Source: Gracilariopsis chorda
Lineage: Eukaryota > Rhodophyta > Florideophyceae > Gracilariales > Gracilariaceae
Assembly (NCBI GenBank): GCA_003194525.1
Contig: NBIV01000099.1
Coordinates: forward strand, 62,001-126,000
DNA length: 64,000 bases
Reading direction: 5' to 3'
The notes under the pieces were generated by a model that was not told the origin of the DNA, made no database searches, and worked only from the letters and a program-made list of their open reading frames with translations. The stretch's first letter is position 1. Each line of letters starts with the position of its first letter. Below, piece after piece: positions 1 through 11,857 of this stretch. Position numbers and translations under genes: made by a program.

Positions 1-620
1 AGGTTTCCAGCGTAAATGGTCCATGAACCTCAACCTACGTTGGCCAAGTTCCCGTCTCATCAGCTACAACGGGCATTCCTGAAGAATCGTCTATCAAACA
101 TCATACCAGTTGTTTGGAATACCTTGGAGACGTAACAAGCCGTCTACAGACGCAAACTGGATGACCACATCAACCCAGGCCCCCAAAGATACGGGAACAT
201 GACGAAATCTTCTCCACATGGAGTATTACAACCCAGAAAAGTGAAAGCGTCACAAATGTTCCTGGATCAGTGAAGGCCTACACCAGTTTGTTTCTAATAC
301 GGACACTACGATTGTCCTTCAAATCACGGGGGATCACGACCACAATTCAAATGAACCCGTTACGCCTGCGCTGCGGCCAAAATCAGACATTGAACAATTA
401 CCGCCATCGAAGGAAGATAACAGTGCACACGCTACAACAGAATCGCCGCACATTCGGCCGTTATTGCAACCGCACAGAACACTCACGGATTTGGCCCCTT
501 CCAAAGACTCGCATCCCATTCCTTCCGAAATGCCTTCAAGACGTTTCCTACATATTTCCCACCAAGGATTATAACTCCCACCACGTATATCCGTCTAGGG
601 AGGGGGAGAGGGATGGATCT
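1..620 (+). pseudogene. Decayed Ty3/gypsy integrase C-terminal remnant
   Basis: A broken plus-strand reading frame keeps the landmarks of the integrase C-terminal region of the gypsy-2 element at 48036-57954. The words EYYNPEK, KRHK and NTDTTIV match gypsy-2 EYYNPER, KRHK and NTDTVVV in the same order. The copy has in-frame stops and runs off the left edge of the window, so the upstream part of pol is not visible. Beyond the match lies a Pro/Ser-rich stretch with a YPSREGER segment, like the low-complexity linker that follows integrase in gypsy-2. It is a dead fragment of the chromodomain gypsy lineage that also gave gypsy-1 and gypsy-2. Confidence 0.65.
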
Positions 621-1053
621 TTATCGCATTCTTTAGACCAGCGTTCAAAATCGCAAGGTAGACGTTCAGCCCCTAACTCGACAAAGAACAAAAACTTGAC
701 AACGGCGTTCTTCCCCAACTTGCCATGATTCTTTCTTCTTGATGGAAAATGTCGATTGCGGCGAGCAATGCATCTGTTTCACTGTTCGAACGAGACCTCT
801 GTCGCCAAGTATAACTCGATATTTGAAAAAGAGCGCGCTTTCTGGGTCCCAACGGCGTGTATTAAAGCGCGCTTTGCCTCATTGTAGAGTCACGAGATGG
901 ATAACATTCCTGTCACTCATGCATCATGGACAAAAGACATGTTGTTTTACAAACGGCAATATATGAACTCTTAACGACCAACTGCTCTTGGAAATCTATT
1001 TTTGATAGCAGCAACCTCCCAGTACGAAAACACGTAGGGATTATATTTGTTGG
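621..1053. other. Unassigned spacer, possible start of decayed transposase
   Basis: No recognisable coding region. Short open stretches exist on both strands but none keeps a family motif. Because a decayed pogo-like transposase starts just to the right, this may be its eroded 5' part; nothing in the sequence proves it. Confidence 0.3.
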
Positions 1054-2619
1054 GTGTCTCAAAACCCAGACGCCAAACATCTCCGACCACGGGATATTCA
1101 CTTGAAGCCAAAATCAATTGGTGGCCCCCCTGTCCTTAACAGTAATGAAGAAGCCACCACCGCGCAAGCGGTACAATATTATGCCGACAACAGCACACCA
1201 CTCTCGGAACAAGGGGTTCGAGATCTTGCTCAGCAGTACATTACTATGCTGCCTCTATCACGCCAAGCCTAAATTCCATTTTCAAACAACGAACCATCGA
1301 AGAGCTGGGTAACACGATTCATCCGAAGAAACAACTTAGCAATCTTGCCAGTTAATCCCATGGAAGACGAACGGGTGAATGCAATAGCTCCACACAAGCT
1401 AGCGCAGCATATTGCCAGGTTTTCTTCAGCAATCAACCGCTTCAACTTCCATGAGTCACAGTAACTATTCAAAACTGACCAGTCTGGGGCTTTGTTTGAA
1501 AAGATGAAAGGCTGGAGCCTACGTAAGGGTATTAGAATTGCTGGATCGTGTCTCCTGCAGACAGTCTTGACCACCAAAGGAATTCTGCATCGCATGACGG
1601 TAATATCTGTGGTCAGTGCATGTGGGAACGCCTAGAAGCCTGTGATTGTCTTCATGGGAAAATTGGCGCATTAAAGAACCTTCCTTGGCAAAACCCAAAC
1701 GCTGGCCCTGTCATCTGTTTCAACGAAACCCCCTGGGAGTTGATACGGCTATTGTTCTTCAATGGGCTTCCTTTTTCTGTTATGGAAACGAAACATCTCC
1801 GTGTCAATAACCAGAAGCTAATGTTGCTTCTAAATGGATATGCATCCCCATTCAATACAAGACGTCGAAGTTCTTCAAGGATAACAATATCGTCGTTATA
1901 GCGCTGCCTGCGCACACTTCACATGCGACTCAGCCGTTGGATGTCTCGGTTTTTAGCTCCTACAAATCATTTCTGCAATGTGAGCTCTACAAAGCAGCCC
2001 GCCAGAAGACACGGTTGAATGCATTGATGTCATTCAATGCATTTATAATGTCTATTGCAGCTCCCATACGTCCACGAACATTCGATCCGGATTTCACACA
2101 TCAGAAATATGGGACATCGAACGCCTTCGTCCCAACATTCAACCACTTGAAAAGCATTTGACAAATGTAAAAAGAAGTGAGAAAGGGAACGTTAGCATGA
2201 AAGCGCTTGTATTGGAGTTCGAAAAGCAGCATCGTACCTTACTACGCGACGCCGTCGTGGAAACGAATGGATATGTTCGAATTGATGCAGCCGCTGGTTC
2301 ACATGTTACTTCATTTGCTGTGATTGAAGCGCTTTTGAAACGTATTGAACATCACAAACGCAGAAAGCAAGCAGAGAAGGCAAAACGAGGCGCAGCTGCT
2401 TAAAAGGAGCCAAAACTAAATATTGAGCGTCTTGGGCAGCTGGCCCCGCAGCGGAGCATTCGTCGCCGTCGTGGTGTGCAGTCTCGCAAACACATATTGG
2501 AGATACGTCAACCACGAGCAAACGCTCAATGCGCCGAAGCGCACACAGCGCTGTTGGTTCCTGTCGCGGGAGTTGTGGCTCCAGAGAGAGATGAAGAGTC
2601 AGATTTCGGTATGTCATGA
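1054..2619 (+). pseudogene. Decayed pogo-like DDE transposase, copy A
   Basis: Fragments in order along the plus strand match the plan of pogo/Tigger-type transposases, which cut and paste DNA transposons through a DDE/DDD catalytic core. A GGPPVLNSNEE segment (about 1120) corresponds to the end of the N-terminal helix-turn-helix region. A CENP-B-like PSKSWVTRFIRRN stretch lies near 1300. An LLLNGYAS segment near 1820 is the second catalytic block, with Asp changed to Asn. LPAHTSHATQPLDVSVF at about 1900-1950 is the third block and keeps its Asp. A basic C-terminal tail continues through a TAA at 2401 to a TGA near 2619. Several frameshifts and stops break the frame. It is much more divergent from the intact copy at 25137-27104 than from family consensus motifs. 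Confidence 0.75.
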
Positions 2620-3540
2620 ACGGTCAGCTGCTCAAACGGGCGCATATTTATTGCCGCTATTTGAAACCTTATATTCCTGGGGTCTTTGAGCCACTACTTT
2701 AGCTTGTTGAAATGAAGAAAAGTAAATGTTCTTGTTTCTTGTGGGCGGGTGGTTGCATGCTGATTGTGTTGCAAATCTGGCACACGTATGAGAACCGAAA
2801 TACTTTTACTGGTTCTTGACAGATTAACGTTTTGGTGGAGGTGCTTCAACAAAATTTCGGAAGTTGTCCAATTAAGAGCTGAATTTATAACCACGCAGAG
2901 AAGCGAAACGGTAAACCAGGAATCTGCATGGTCATGGGAGATCGTTACTTATGGTTGGCGATGACAAGAGCCAAGCGGACTTTACGGGGCCGCCCGCTCT
3001 TAACTCGGGAAACGCAGCACGGACCACACGTATTGTTGGAATATCTACCCAGGGAGGGCAGCATCTTGTAACTTTACGACAAGTGCAACCTGCCATGAAA
3101 GAACTACCGCCAAGGCAGCAACATGACCATTCACGACCAGGCATCACAAGCGTACAAACTGTGGATCTCTTGCCAGCGGAAGCTGGAAAGTCAAAAATTC
3201 CAATTTCTTATGGTCCCGACGAGCCGTTGCAACGGGACGTAATACCGCATATGACATGCGGCACAAGTTTAACCCTCAAAAAGGCTCAATGTGGCAAAGA
3301 GCTTAATTGGCAGAGCCCCTTCCAGGTTTGGTCGGTTGATTGCAGCTCCTAAACAATTCACTGACAGGCTCCCAGACCCCCCGCGGCAGTTTTGCCTCTA
3401 CCCTTGAGAAATTACGTAGCGTTCCAAGACCCCATACCCATTATGCCATAAACGCGACGCCAGACGGCCAAAATAAAGGCCGATCACATACGGCTAGAAG
3501 ATTTCCAACCACGCTGCCATGAAGCAGCAAACTTAATCAG
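2620..3540 (+). other. Unassigned, weak transposase N-terminal resemblance
   Basis: A 133-codon open frame (2951-3352, plus) contains the segment GPPALNSGNAARTTRI, resembling the GRPxxLT-type segment after the DNA-binding domain of pogo-like transposases (compare about 1120 and 3665). Nothing else in it is recognisable and no catalytic block is present. It may be a third eroded N-terminal fragment, or chance. Confidence 0.25.
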
Positions 3541-4305
3541 ACAGCACCATACTGTTGCAGACGTTTCTACAGCAATGTCAATTAGCAAACGCACTATCCA
3601 TGGCATCAAAAGAGCAATACGGAAAAGCCAAAACCAGACATTCAACCAACTGCTTTGCCCAATTAAGCACTATGCCGGACGCAAACCAGTTCTGAATTCC
3701 TCAGAAGTGACAATGCTAGGAGAAGGCGCGATATTTGCGTCTGAGCGAGTTTTTACCATCGGGGAGAATGAAATGCGCTCCATGATGGTGCAAGTTGCTA
3801 AATATGGCCGTAAGAATTTCAAATACAAATTGCCATCTATGTGGGCTTGGCGTTCGTTTTGGTGAAGAAACCGCCCACTGACAATTTACAGGACAAAAAA
3901 CGTAGTACTTGAACGCATTAAAGTGCGAAACACGGAACATCTCCAGGCTTTGGTTGATGTGATAAATAAAGTCAAGCGAGAGATGCCAGAGATGTTTACA
4001 GATCCACGGCAAATCTAGAACCTTGATGAAACAGCTATGTCGCCCTCACAAGGACGTCGCTATAGGGTATTTAGTGCTGCGAACCAGAGAAACGGCGGTC
4101 TACGAGTGAAAATGAAAGAAGATGGGAAAAATCTCATGTCCGTTATAATAGGTTTTGCTGCAGGACACATAGCACCAATGTTTTTCATTGCACAAAAGAA
4201 AACGCTAGTGACGAACTGGATAAAACCACTACCAGAACAGGTAAATTGAAAGCTGCCAGAAAATTACCAAAAGCTACAAGAAGAAGATTGGCTTCCCAAG
4301 GACAC
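3541..4305 (+). pseudogene. Decayed pogo-like DDE transposase, copy B, truncated
   Basis: An N-terminal stretch (3575-3865) reads RTIHGIKRAIRKS and then YAGRKPVLNSSE, the helix-turn-helix tail and GRxPxL segment of a pogo-like transposase. After a frameshift it continues through NLDETAMSPSQ near 4021, which is the first catalytic Asp block, and GKNLMSVIIGFAAGHIAPMF near 4130, which matches GKHFTAVIMASVSGKVAPPF of the intact copy at 25137-27104. A PKDTVV segment then ends abruptly at 4305, where the LTR of gypsy-1 begins. The second and third catalytic Asp blocks are absent. The LTR probably cut this gene by insertion, but no matching remainder was found beyond gypsy-1. Confidence 0.75.
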
Positions 4306-5242
4306 TGTAGTGCAAAAACCGTAGGTTGGGTGTCACATTCAAGGTGTCCGGTTTCTTGCTCCCTGTGGAGGCAGATCCAGTCACAGAGTCTTTCTGTATA
4401 CCTTTAATACGGGCGTAACTCCAAAGGTATATCGGATTGAACACAAAGGTGGATAAAGAAAGGTGAACCAGAGCCATAAACACGGTAGAAACAAAGACCA
4501 GTGTGCCACGCCATGCGATGGTTTCGAATATACCCGATGAAAGGTGCCTTCCGAGGACTGGGAAAAACCACCCGGCGCGTCGTGCGGAAAGCGGAAACAG
4601 ACCCGATGGAGGGTGGCCATGCACGGGATGTAGCGGACAAAATACTCAATACATGGGCGATACCAGTACCACACCGTAGACAAATGTCACACGAAAATTA
4701 TAACAAGGAGTATCTGTATGTTCACCGAGCGGTTCAATTGAGCGAACCGAATTTGGTGACCCTCTGCGAGGAGTAGTACACGGCGTAACGACGTCACAAT
4801 CCAGAGCTGGATGCCTCAGGCCAAACTGAACAGTTATGAATGACCGAGGTCTGGGGTTACCTTTACTGAGTGCTCGCGACGACAAAGTTGCGCTCACCTA
4901 AGTAGGTACACTACCATATTAAGTTATAATAATTAACTACACAAATACCACCTCCTCTGGTCCACACACGTGGCCAGGCCAGTGTCAGGCACCCTGAGGG
5001 GTCAATCCAAGTAAAACATACAACTACAGCATGGTGCTGTCGCACACGCGCACATGCCTCCAATCACCCTGCAATCCATTCTAAATTCCGACCTTCCTAG
5101 TTGAAACGTCACACCGTAAACCAATGAATTAGCATCAACTCGTATGGTTCCGACTCACATACGGTAGAGCCGTCACGGTAACCGCGTCGCACTCCTATGA
5201 GTAGCATCATCCCGATTTCTACTCATTTCGCGTTGCACTACA
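4306..5242 (-). repeat. 3' LTR of gypsy-1
   Basis: The 937-bp block is bounded by TGTAGTGC at 4306 and GCACTACA at 5242, the TG...CA ends of an LTR. The gypsy-1 coding remnants to its right run on the minus strand, so this is the 3' LTR. Its first 130 bp recur in the same orientation at 14150, next to the primer binding site. The whole block recurs inverted at about 14280-15217. An imperfect palindrome around GTGCTCGCGACGAC (about 4872-4900) matches the one in the other LTRs of this lineage. Confidence 0.75.
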
Positions 5243-5256
5243 TCTCCTCATCCTTA
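5243..5256 (-). other. Polypurine tract of gypsy-1
   Basis: Read on the minus strand, AAGGATGAGGAGA directly abuts the TG of the 3' LTR. This is the expected place and composition of the plus-strand priming site of an LTR retrotransposon. Confidence 0.5.
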
Positions 5257-6109
5257 GCCGAGGGTTCCCGCGTTCTTCGAGCGGAGCTCGCAGGTTGCGA
5301 AGTGCTTAGGTAACGAACTCACGATGTGTTCCTCCGACATTCCAGTTCTTCGCAAAGCAGGCCATACACGCCAGATATCCGGAGCGTCAAACTCGAACCC
5401 GAGTAATACTTTGGAATTCCAACTACCAACTCCTCCGAGGATGCCAACGAACTTTCCGTCCAACCCTCTCCCGGGTGCCTCCAGCTTCGCTCTTCCTTCT
5501 CAAGCTCTGCGGACGAGCGTGCACTAGATGACTGGTTTTCCGTCGGATCCATTGCTGAGGCATCCCCTACAGGGGCCGTGGCACCATCCGGTTGGAATCT
5601 GGGAACTTAGCAAAGTGCTTCACTGCCAACTGCGGTATCCGCAGAAGTCGCGGCATTGCGAGCTAGCCGGTTGAATGTGGGTATCCCAGTTCCGCCTGGT
5701 ATGAATGCCGTGAGCAGCTGCTAGCTTTCACAGCGCAGCATACGCCAGGAGCGTCAAACCGAGGTGATGCCGGTCTCTCATCGAAAGTGTAGCAACCTAA
5801 CGATACTTGTTCACCTAGTGATAGATCTTCTGAGCACAGAATAAACGAATTTGTGTCTTCATACTTCTTCTTCTTCTTGCTTCACACTTCTTCTTCGTGT
5901 GAATCATAACCATGATGCATACCTTCACAAACTCTTAATTCGGTGAAACCGTTAATTCGGTGAGTAAAGGGGAATAATCCTGGAACCTCGATTCCTATCG
6001 GAGTTCTCAAATTATGTCTCTTCGAGTCCCTTCACATACTGCGTCGTGGTAGTATCAACGTCATTCGTGGTCTCACCAATTGTGATTATCCAATTTGCGC
6101 AATATCCAA
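5257..6109. other. Non-coding 3' part of gypsy-1
   Basis: No supported gene. Between the chromodomain remnant and the polypurine tract there are only short, overlapping open stretches. A small CTT-type microsatellite lies at about 5864-5878, with a second short run near 5887. Confidence 0.4.
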
Positions 6110-6320
6110 GGGGGATGGAAGAGCCTACCGGATCCTACGGTGATAAGATATAATCTTGGACCTTTGCAGGTGCTCAATAGGTTCCCATGTATCTTCCTCG
6201 GGGGGGGATAGCCATACCAGCGGATGACATACTGCAGTACTCAATCACGAGTTTCATGACGTACGATACGTTCCACGATGAATTCCTGTGAATATATTTT
6301 TGTGTTCTGCATCACCATGA
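6110..6320 (-). pseudogene. gypsy-1 chromodomain remnant
   Basis: The minus strand encodes EFIVERIVRHETRD, a stop, VLQYVIRWYGY, and after a frameshift DTWEPIEHLQRSKI. These match in order EFVVDRLVGHTWDQD, ILQYRVRWYGY and DTWEPIEHLPRSQV in the tail ORF of gypsy-2. It is the chromodomain fold (the WYGY and DTWEP words are diagnostic) that in chromoviruses is thought to steer integration to particular chromatin. One stop and one frameshift break it. Confidence 0.8.
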
Positions 6321-7427
6321 CGCGTACCTTGGGCCAGTGTCTCTTTTGCAACCCAGAGTAGGGCTCATGGCACCACCAGGGGCGATACTAATCCTCTTGG
6401 GGAGCAGTGACAGCTTCACGACTTTGTCCTATATCGTCGCGTCGACGATATGACAACCTACGTCATAGATGTCCAAACGGCAATCCGGGAAGCTCCTTTG
6501 AAATTATTCACTCTCACGAGTACACCGAGCTAAAGAAAGTTCGTCATGAGCGAATACCCGTGGAACGGTGGCCTTGGAGATTCGAGAAGTTCTCCTTATC
6601 CACGCGGATATACCGTTGCGACGGTGACAATCACACACTTCACTCACTACGCCAGGGTGGCACTTCACCGAACACGGTGCTTTTACCACCATCTGATTGG
6701 TTTGGGTCAAGTACACGCTGTTAAAATTAAAAAAAATCGGTAATTACCCGTGCACAGCACGCACAGGCCATGCCTTGCAGGCTGAAAGATTGATTGAATT
6801 AATTGGCTGTACTCTGCATTCACCTAAGAGAGTACAACCGACGCGGTGGCACTCTAAAAAACCAAGAGAATTACCCACCAAGGTGCACCACGCCTGCGCG
6901 TACCAAATCAACTGCCAGGCGTAGGGTACCGTGTGATGACGGTTCAAACCCACTTGTGGTGACTCCGCGCGCGTCACATTCCAGCGGCTTTACACAAGAC
7001 TGCATAAGCTTATGCACCAAAAATATGGTTTCTCGTTTGGCGACGACCTTCATCTTTCTTTGGCGTTGCGATTCAACCCCACGATGGGTACACGAAAGAA
7101 ATTGCCACTAATTGGTACTTCCACAATTGAATGATGCAAACTTCGACAAAACCCATCCAAGCGCATGCAGAGAGCACTTGTCATGCGGCTCAAAGAGTGC
7201 AATCTGAGCCAAAAATGGCGGTACACAGAGCACATTACCTTCTACCGGGTGAACACATTCCGATATGGCAGCATCTGAAACATCATCCGCCAAACATGTG
7301 CGAGTGCAACCTAGCCATTGGTATTCGAAGCAACTTTAAATGCGACACCACGAGGTCGACCAACTTAGGTTGCGATCACCTCAAGAAACCCCATATGGGT
7401 CTGCAGAGACCGTCTTCCCGGTGGGTT
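6321..7427 (-). other. gypsy-1 eroded linker between integrase tail and chromodomain
   Basis: In gypsy-2 the equivalent interval is a long Pro/Ser/Arg-rich linker. Here only short open frames remain on either strand, none with a recognisable motif. It is assigned to gypsy-1 purely from its position between two gypsy-1 modules. Confidence 0.4.
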
Positions 7428-7952
7428 TCACAACTTCGCGAGTGAGATTATTTTTTTCGTTGACAATGACGGTTCAAACACAGCATTGGCGTTACCAGTA
7501 GTGTCTTCCCGTAATGGGGTAGTCTGATCCTTACTGAAGTTACTTTTTTTGCCTTGAGGCGTAGCGTCTCCTATACCTCGACGTTTCAGTTCCTTAGTAG
7601 AACTTTCTCCCTCTGGAGCCAACGCAGCGTTGCAAGGAGATCCAGCGAGCGGATTTCCCAGTGACGGCGATACATTGACAGCGATTTTACCAGCACCTTC
7701 CCCCTCCTTATCCGGAGCTGGGGGAGCGGAAAGAACCTCAGATGGGGGTGTTACTCGAGTGAGTACTTGCGGATTACTCCGTTGTCTAACATGACACTCA
7801 ACAGGTTGAGAATCCGATTGCAAAGGTAGATCGGCTAAAACGCGATCCGGTCTAGAAACAATCGCAGGGCACCAAAACGTAGGATCCGCACGTTGCGAAT
7901 AATACAATTGGGATACCTCTGAAAGCGTTGCTGGAGCGATAACCACTTCCAT
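7428..7952 (-). pseudogene. gypsy-1 post-integrase linker
   Basis: A 174-codon minus-strand frame, rich in Pro, Ser and charged residues. It begins with VVIAPATLSEV, corresponding to the VVLAPPPSSEV that follows the integrase C-terminal domain in gypsy-2, and contains APDKEGEG where gypsy-2 has APSKEGEE. It is the disordered tail joining integrase to the chromodomain and has no catalytic motif. The upstream integrase C-terminal domain (about 7953-8190) is frameshifted relative to it. Confidence 0.6.
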
Positions 7953-8189
7953 GTTAGGATTAGGAGCGTGGGTGACGCCATTGCGTGATATCCGTTCGTG
8001 TTAATTGTTAATATCCAAAAAAACTGTGTTCGCATCAGTAGATACCACTCGATAGGGTCCACTCACAATTGGGGAGAGCTTGCGAAGGCGTTCCTTCTCA
8101 TGATTTTAGTACTCTTTGCGTACGAATACAAAGTCGTTTGTAGAAACCTTTGGAAGAGGTGCACGAACTTTGCTATCGAAACTATGGTT

Positions 8190-8906
8190 TTACGCGTCCT
8201 GAGATTTCGTCATAGCTTTCCAAGCTGTCGGTACTATCATCGTTAGGCATCGTTTCCACGATTGACGGTATAAAGCTGGCGAACGGTACTTCGAGAGCGT
8301 CGGTTGTGCCTCATTAGCCACGGGTGGTGGGATACGGGACAAGACTAGCTCAAAAGGTGAAAACGAAGTAACCCGATGAACCTGGGTATGGTAGGCATAC
8401 GTCATAGCATCGGTGAATAAGTCCCATTCCTTGGGGTGATCCACCATAGAAGATCTTAATCCATTAAGCATTGTACGACTAAATCCTCCTACCTGCCCAC
8501 TGCTTTGGGGGTGATAGGTCGTTGTGAACAAGTTCTTAATCGTCGAAATTTGACTGACATCCTGAAAAAACTTAGAATTGAACTGGCCTCCATTACCTGA
8601 GAGCAGATTCACGGATGGACCGTATAAGAAAGCCCAATGAGTGACAAAAGCTTGCGCCACTGTACTAGCAATAATCCGTTTCAATGGCACTGTCCGTACC
8701 AGTTTAGAAAACCGATCGGTTATCAAAAGTAAGAACTTGTGTCCTCGAGGCGTTCGGATAAGCTCTCTAATTATATCGATGGCGACGAATTCCAGTGGTG
8801 CCTGAGCTGGGAATAACATTAAAGTCTTAGAATACTTACACAAATTCACGTTATTCTTAGCACTCTCCGTTAAAGTACGGCGAACTGCATAGCTGTCAAA
8901 TGCCAT
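8190..8906 (-). pseudogene. gypsy-1 integrase catalytic core, inactive
   Basis: The 238-codon frame covers the rve-type integrase core, which inserts element DNA into the host chromosome. The first catalytic Asp survives in VAIDI. The second block reads LLSGNGGQF where gypsy-2 has VLSDNGKHF, so Asp is replaced by Gly. The third reads GQVGGFSRT where gypsy-2 has GQVERFNRT, so the catalytic Glu is replaced by Gly. The downstream YHTQVHR and SPFELVLSR words are the usual Metaviridae signature. Loss of two of three catalytic acids makes an active enzyme impossible. Confidence 0.85.
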
Positions 8907-9103
8907 TGCATGCCAGTAGAAGTTCCTTCTGAGGGTTCAGTATAACGTTCGACCTCCAGGTTGAGCCCCTAACTTCACATAATGGGATATATGTAAGACT
9001 CGCTGTAGGTATGAGTGCGGTACCACAATTTGTGGTGTAGATTCGACCAATGTAACCAGATATCCTTCATCATTCACCACGAACGGTATTCGATCTGCTC
9101 CGT

Positions 9104-9461
9104 TTATGCGCGCTCGAATATGCGTGCAGACGAATCCAAGTGTTGTTCACGGACCATCTTCTCCGGAGCAACCGGCACAAATGAACCAGCCGGTGCTTCC
9201 GAGATTTCGGTAGACAGTATGTAGTCACATACATCATCCAAAAAGATGATGTAGCATTTCAGCACTTCCACGTAGGTCTCCAACCATGAAGCATGGTATA
9301 TCCAGGTCCGCTGTCGGTTCCGCTTCTGCACTAGTTCCCAGTCGGGATAACGCATCGGCGTGAGCATTAGAGGATCTTTTCTTGTATAAGATATCGAAAT
9401 CGAACTCCGATAGGCGTACATGCCAACGCATCAGGAAACCCGAAGGTTCCGTGACCTCCAA
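9104..9461 (-). pseudogene. gypsy-1 RNase H C-terminus and integrase N-terminal linker
   Basis: Two overlapping minus-strand frames. The first (9234-9461) carries GFLMRWHVRLSEFDFDILYKK and NAHADALSRL, the end of the RNase H domain of gypsy elements. The second (9104-9421) carries APAGSFVPVAPEKMVREQ, matching gypsy-2 PLPGNFVPVSPEEMIREQ between RNase H and the integrase zinc finger. A frameshift near 9230-9300 separates them. The integrase HHCC zinc finger expected at about 8907-9100 is eroded. Confidence 0.75.
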
Positions 9462-9610
9462 AAGCCAACGGAGACACGCGTGATCCGTATATACCTTAAA
9501 TTGAGTACCAATAGGGTAGGATCGGAGCTTTGAAAATGCCCATACAATGGCAAGACATTCTTCTCTAAAACCATTTAGTTACGGTCGTGGACTTTTAATC
9601 CTCTCGACCA

Positions 9611-10697
9611 CTATCCAATGGGATTTCTCACACAGTCTTCTGTGATCTGAAATAATAAACAACCAACCTGGTTAGCACTGTCATCAATGTTCACTTCATA
9701 GGGCAGCTGAAGTTTGGGAAGAGCCAGGATTAGTGGTGAGGTAAAAGCATCCACAAGCTTGGAGAAAGCAGTAGATTCTGCATCACCAAAAGGTACCAAG
9801 TTCTTTGGTTGTCCCTTGGTTAATAGCCTGTTAAGGGGAGCTGCGATGTCCGCAAAACCGGGTACGAAACGTCGGTATACGTTACGCAATTCAAGGAGGC
9901 ATCTTAATTTCGTCTGCGTTACGGGATGCTTCGCATTCTTAAGCGATTTAACTAGAACCTCATCCACAGAGAGTTGACCAGGACGAATGATATGTCCAAG
10001 CTACTTCACAGAATCTGTAAAAAAACTCGCATTTCTTTAACTTAAGAGTTATTTCTGCATTGCGCAGTACACGCATGACGTCGTGTACATGGGTTAAGTG
10101 TTCATCCGTGTTATCCGAAAACACGATGATATCTTCCAGGTATACCAAGCACATTCTACACTTGAATCGAGCTAACAATATGTCGATACCACGTTGAAAC
10201 GTAGTGGGTGCATTAGTAAGCCCGAATGGCATCCGTTTGAACCGAAAAAATCCTTGGTGACACAGAAATGCGGTTTTATCGCGATCATTCTCTCGGATTG
10301 GAACCTGCCAATAACCTCAGTTGGCGTCTAAGGCAGTGAACAGCGTAGCATTACCAATTGAGTCGAAATATTCTTCCATCGGAGGAATTCCGTAAATGTC
10401 TTTGACGGTAACTGCATTAAGACGTTGGTAATCAATACAGAACCTCCAAGATCCATCGGTTTTCGGACCCAGCACGACTCTTGAAGCCAATGTCGATTGA
10501 GCGGGCTTTATCACGCCAGCGCGTAGCATCTTCTCGACTTGAGATTTCTCTCCTTCCCAAGCTTTCAGCCCTACACGGTATGGGTGTTGTGCGATTGGTA
10601 TTGTATTTGGAAGGAGATCAATACGGTGTTCCGTTATTCCTATTTTTCCGAGGGAGCCATTCCACATAGATGTAAACTCCTGCAGCGTATCTCGCAA
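9611..10697 (-). pseudogene. gypsy-1 reverse transcriptase
   Basis: Three frames (10317-10697, 9960-10232, 9611-9967) together cover an RVT_1-type polymerase, which copies element RNA into DNA. Recognisable blocks are WRFCIDYQRLNAVT, LFTALDAN (the first catalytic Asp), MPFGLTNAPTTFQRGID, and VYLEDIIVFS. The last corresponds to the VYIDD box, with the first of its two catalytic Asp residues changed to Glu. The following RNVYRRFVPGFADIAAPL is the connection to RNase H. Frameshifts separate the three pieces. The order and wording closely track gypsy-2 pol. Confidence 0.85.
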
Positions 10698-10766
10698 TCT
10701 TTCGCGATGTGTCCCAGGGACATGACTTCAATCCAAGTTTTCCAACTCCTCGACAGGGTCCTTCTG

Positions 10767-11255
10767 TCAACAACAGGGCGGTGCAATACCCTTTCGGGGT
10801 TCCATTGGTACTGAATCCGAGTACTTGGTCTTCACTTGCCCAATTCTGGCGTCGCCTGCACTCTCCTCCTTATGTTCTGCGATACTGGGAACCTCAGCAA
10901 CAGGTAACGTCGTCGGAACAATTGCTGCCAGGTGCAGAAAAACACAACCATGTACTTGGTTTTTGACTAACCACTGGGAGGTTTGGCCAAAGTTAGCACC
11001 CAAGACCTGAAAAGGATTGTCGGGTTCAACCGAGACAACGCCATTCGCAAGTGCGAGTTGACGATTCTCGTAAAATGAATCTAACGGTTGAGTGACGTGC
11101 AGACCATGATTTTTGGTAACAACTGACACCCAGTTCCGTGACTTTGGTGGTACTGCAACGGACTTGCAAATAAGAAGCTTCGTGGAAACCGGATTCATGT
11201 CGGTTATCTTCTGTGCGGCGGGTATCAGAATACGCTTACGCGTTGCGCATTTCAA
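10767..11255 (-). pseudogene. gypsy-1 protease-to-RT linker
   Basis: A 162-codon frame between protease and RT. It contains HGLHVTQPLDSFYENRQLAL and GQTSQWLVKNQVHG, matching the N-terminal part of gypsy-2 pol (HGLRVIQPLASLYENSQLAL, GKHPQYLVKHQVIG). The role of this segment is unknown; it is a conserved spacer of this lineage and has no catalytic motif. Confidence 0.7.
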
Positions 11256-11743
11256 CCATTTCGTACAATCGGCGCGGGGGTTCCGTTTTCCATCTCCAAT
11301 GGTTTTGCACGCGGGCGAATAGCTTCAACAAAGGGATCACAGAAATCACAGCCAAGTATTACCGGTGCTGCAAGCGTTTCGCATACAACGAAGTTCAGTT
11401 GTATCAGAAAGGTTCCAATTCTCACCAGAAGTGATATATACCCACCGGTCTTCAGCGGGTTTTTGTTCGCGTCGGCGATATCCATCGTGGCCCCAAAGCG
11501 AATTTTACGGCGAAGTGTTGGTGGTACCAAATCTGCGTGGATTAAACTGGGGGCTGCTCCATTATCAAAAACAGACAACTGTCGAACTATGAACTGGTTG
11601 GAGAGGCCAGGGTTGGCATACACTTTGTAGTTTCTCTTGGCGTTCACCAAGACTCTATCCGGGATACTGAGATTACGGGAAGGTACCCATGGTCGACGTA
11701 GAACCATTAACTGGTTTGAGTCAACCTCTGTTTCAGCCATCAT
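11252..11743 (-). pseudogene. gypsy-1 retropepsin-like aspartic protease
   Basis: The frame contains RRPWVPSRNLSIPDRVLV, shared with gypsy-2, followed by the protease active-site block VFDNGAAPSLI, where gypsy-2 has VLDTGAAPNFV. Asp-Thr-Gly has become Asp-Asn-Gly. ILGCDF later in the frame is the flexible C-terminal protease segment. Retropepsins of this type act as dimers to process Gag and Pol polyproteins. The altered D-N-G triad and lack of a continuous upstream frame suggest it is inactive. Confidence 0.75.
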
Positions 11744-11857
11744 CCGTGTAAGGATTTTTAACAGCTGGGGAGTGAAGCTGTTCCGCCTCGGCCTTCTTCA
11801 ACTTCAGCTCAGAAGACAGAAGACGCCCCTTTCTACGGGGAAACTCCCGAAATTGAT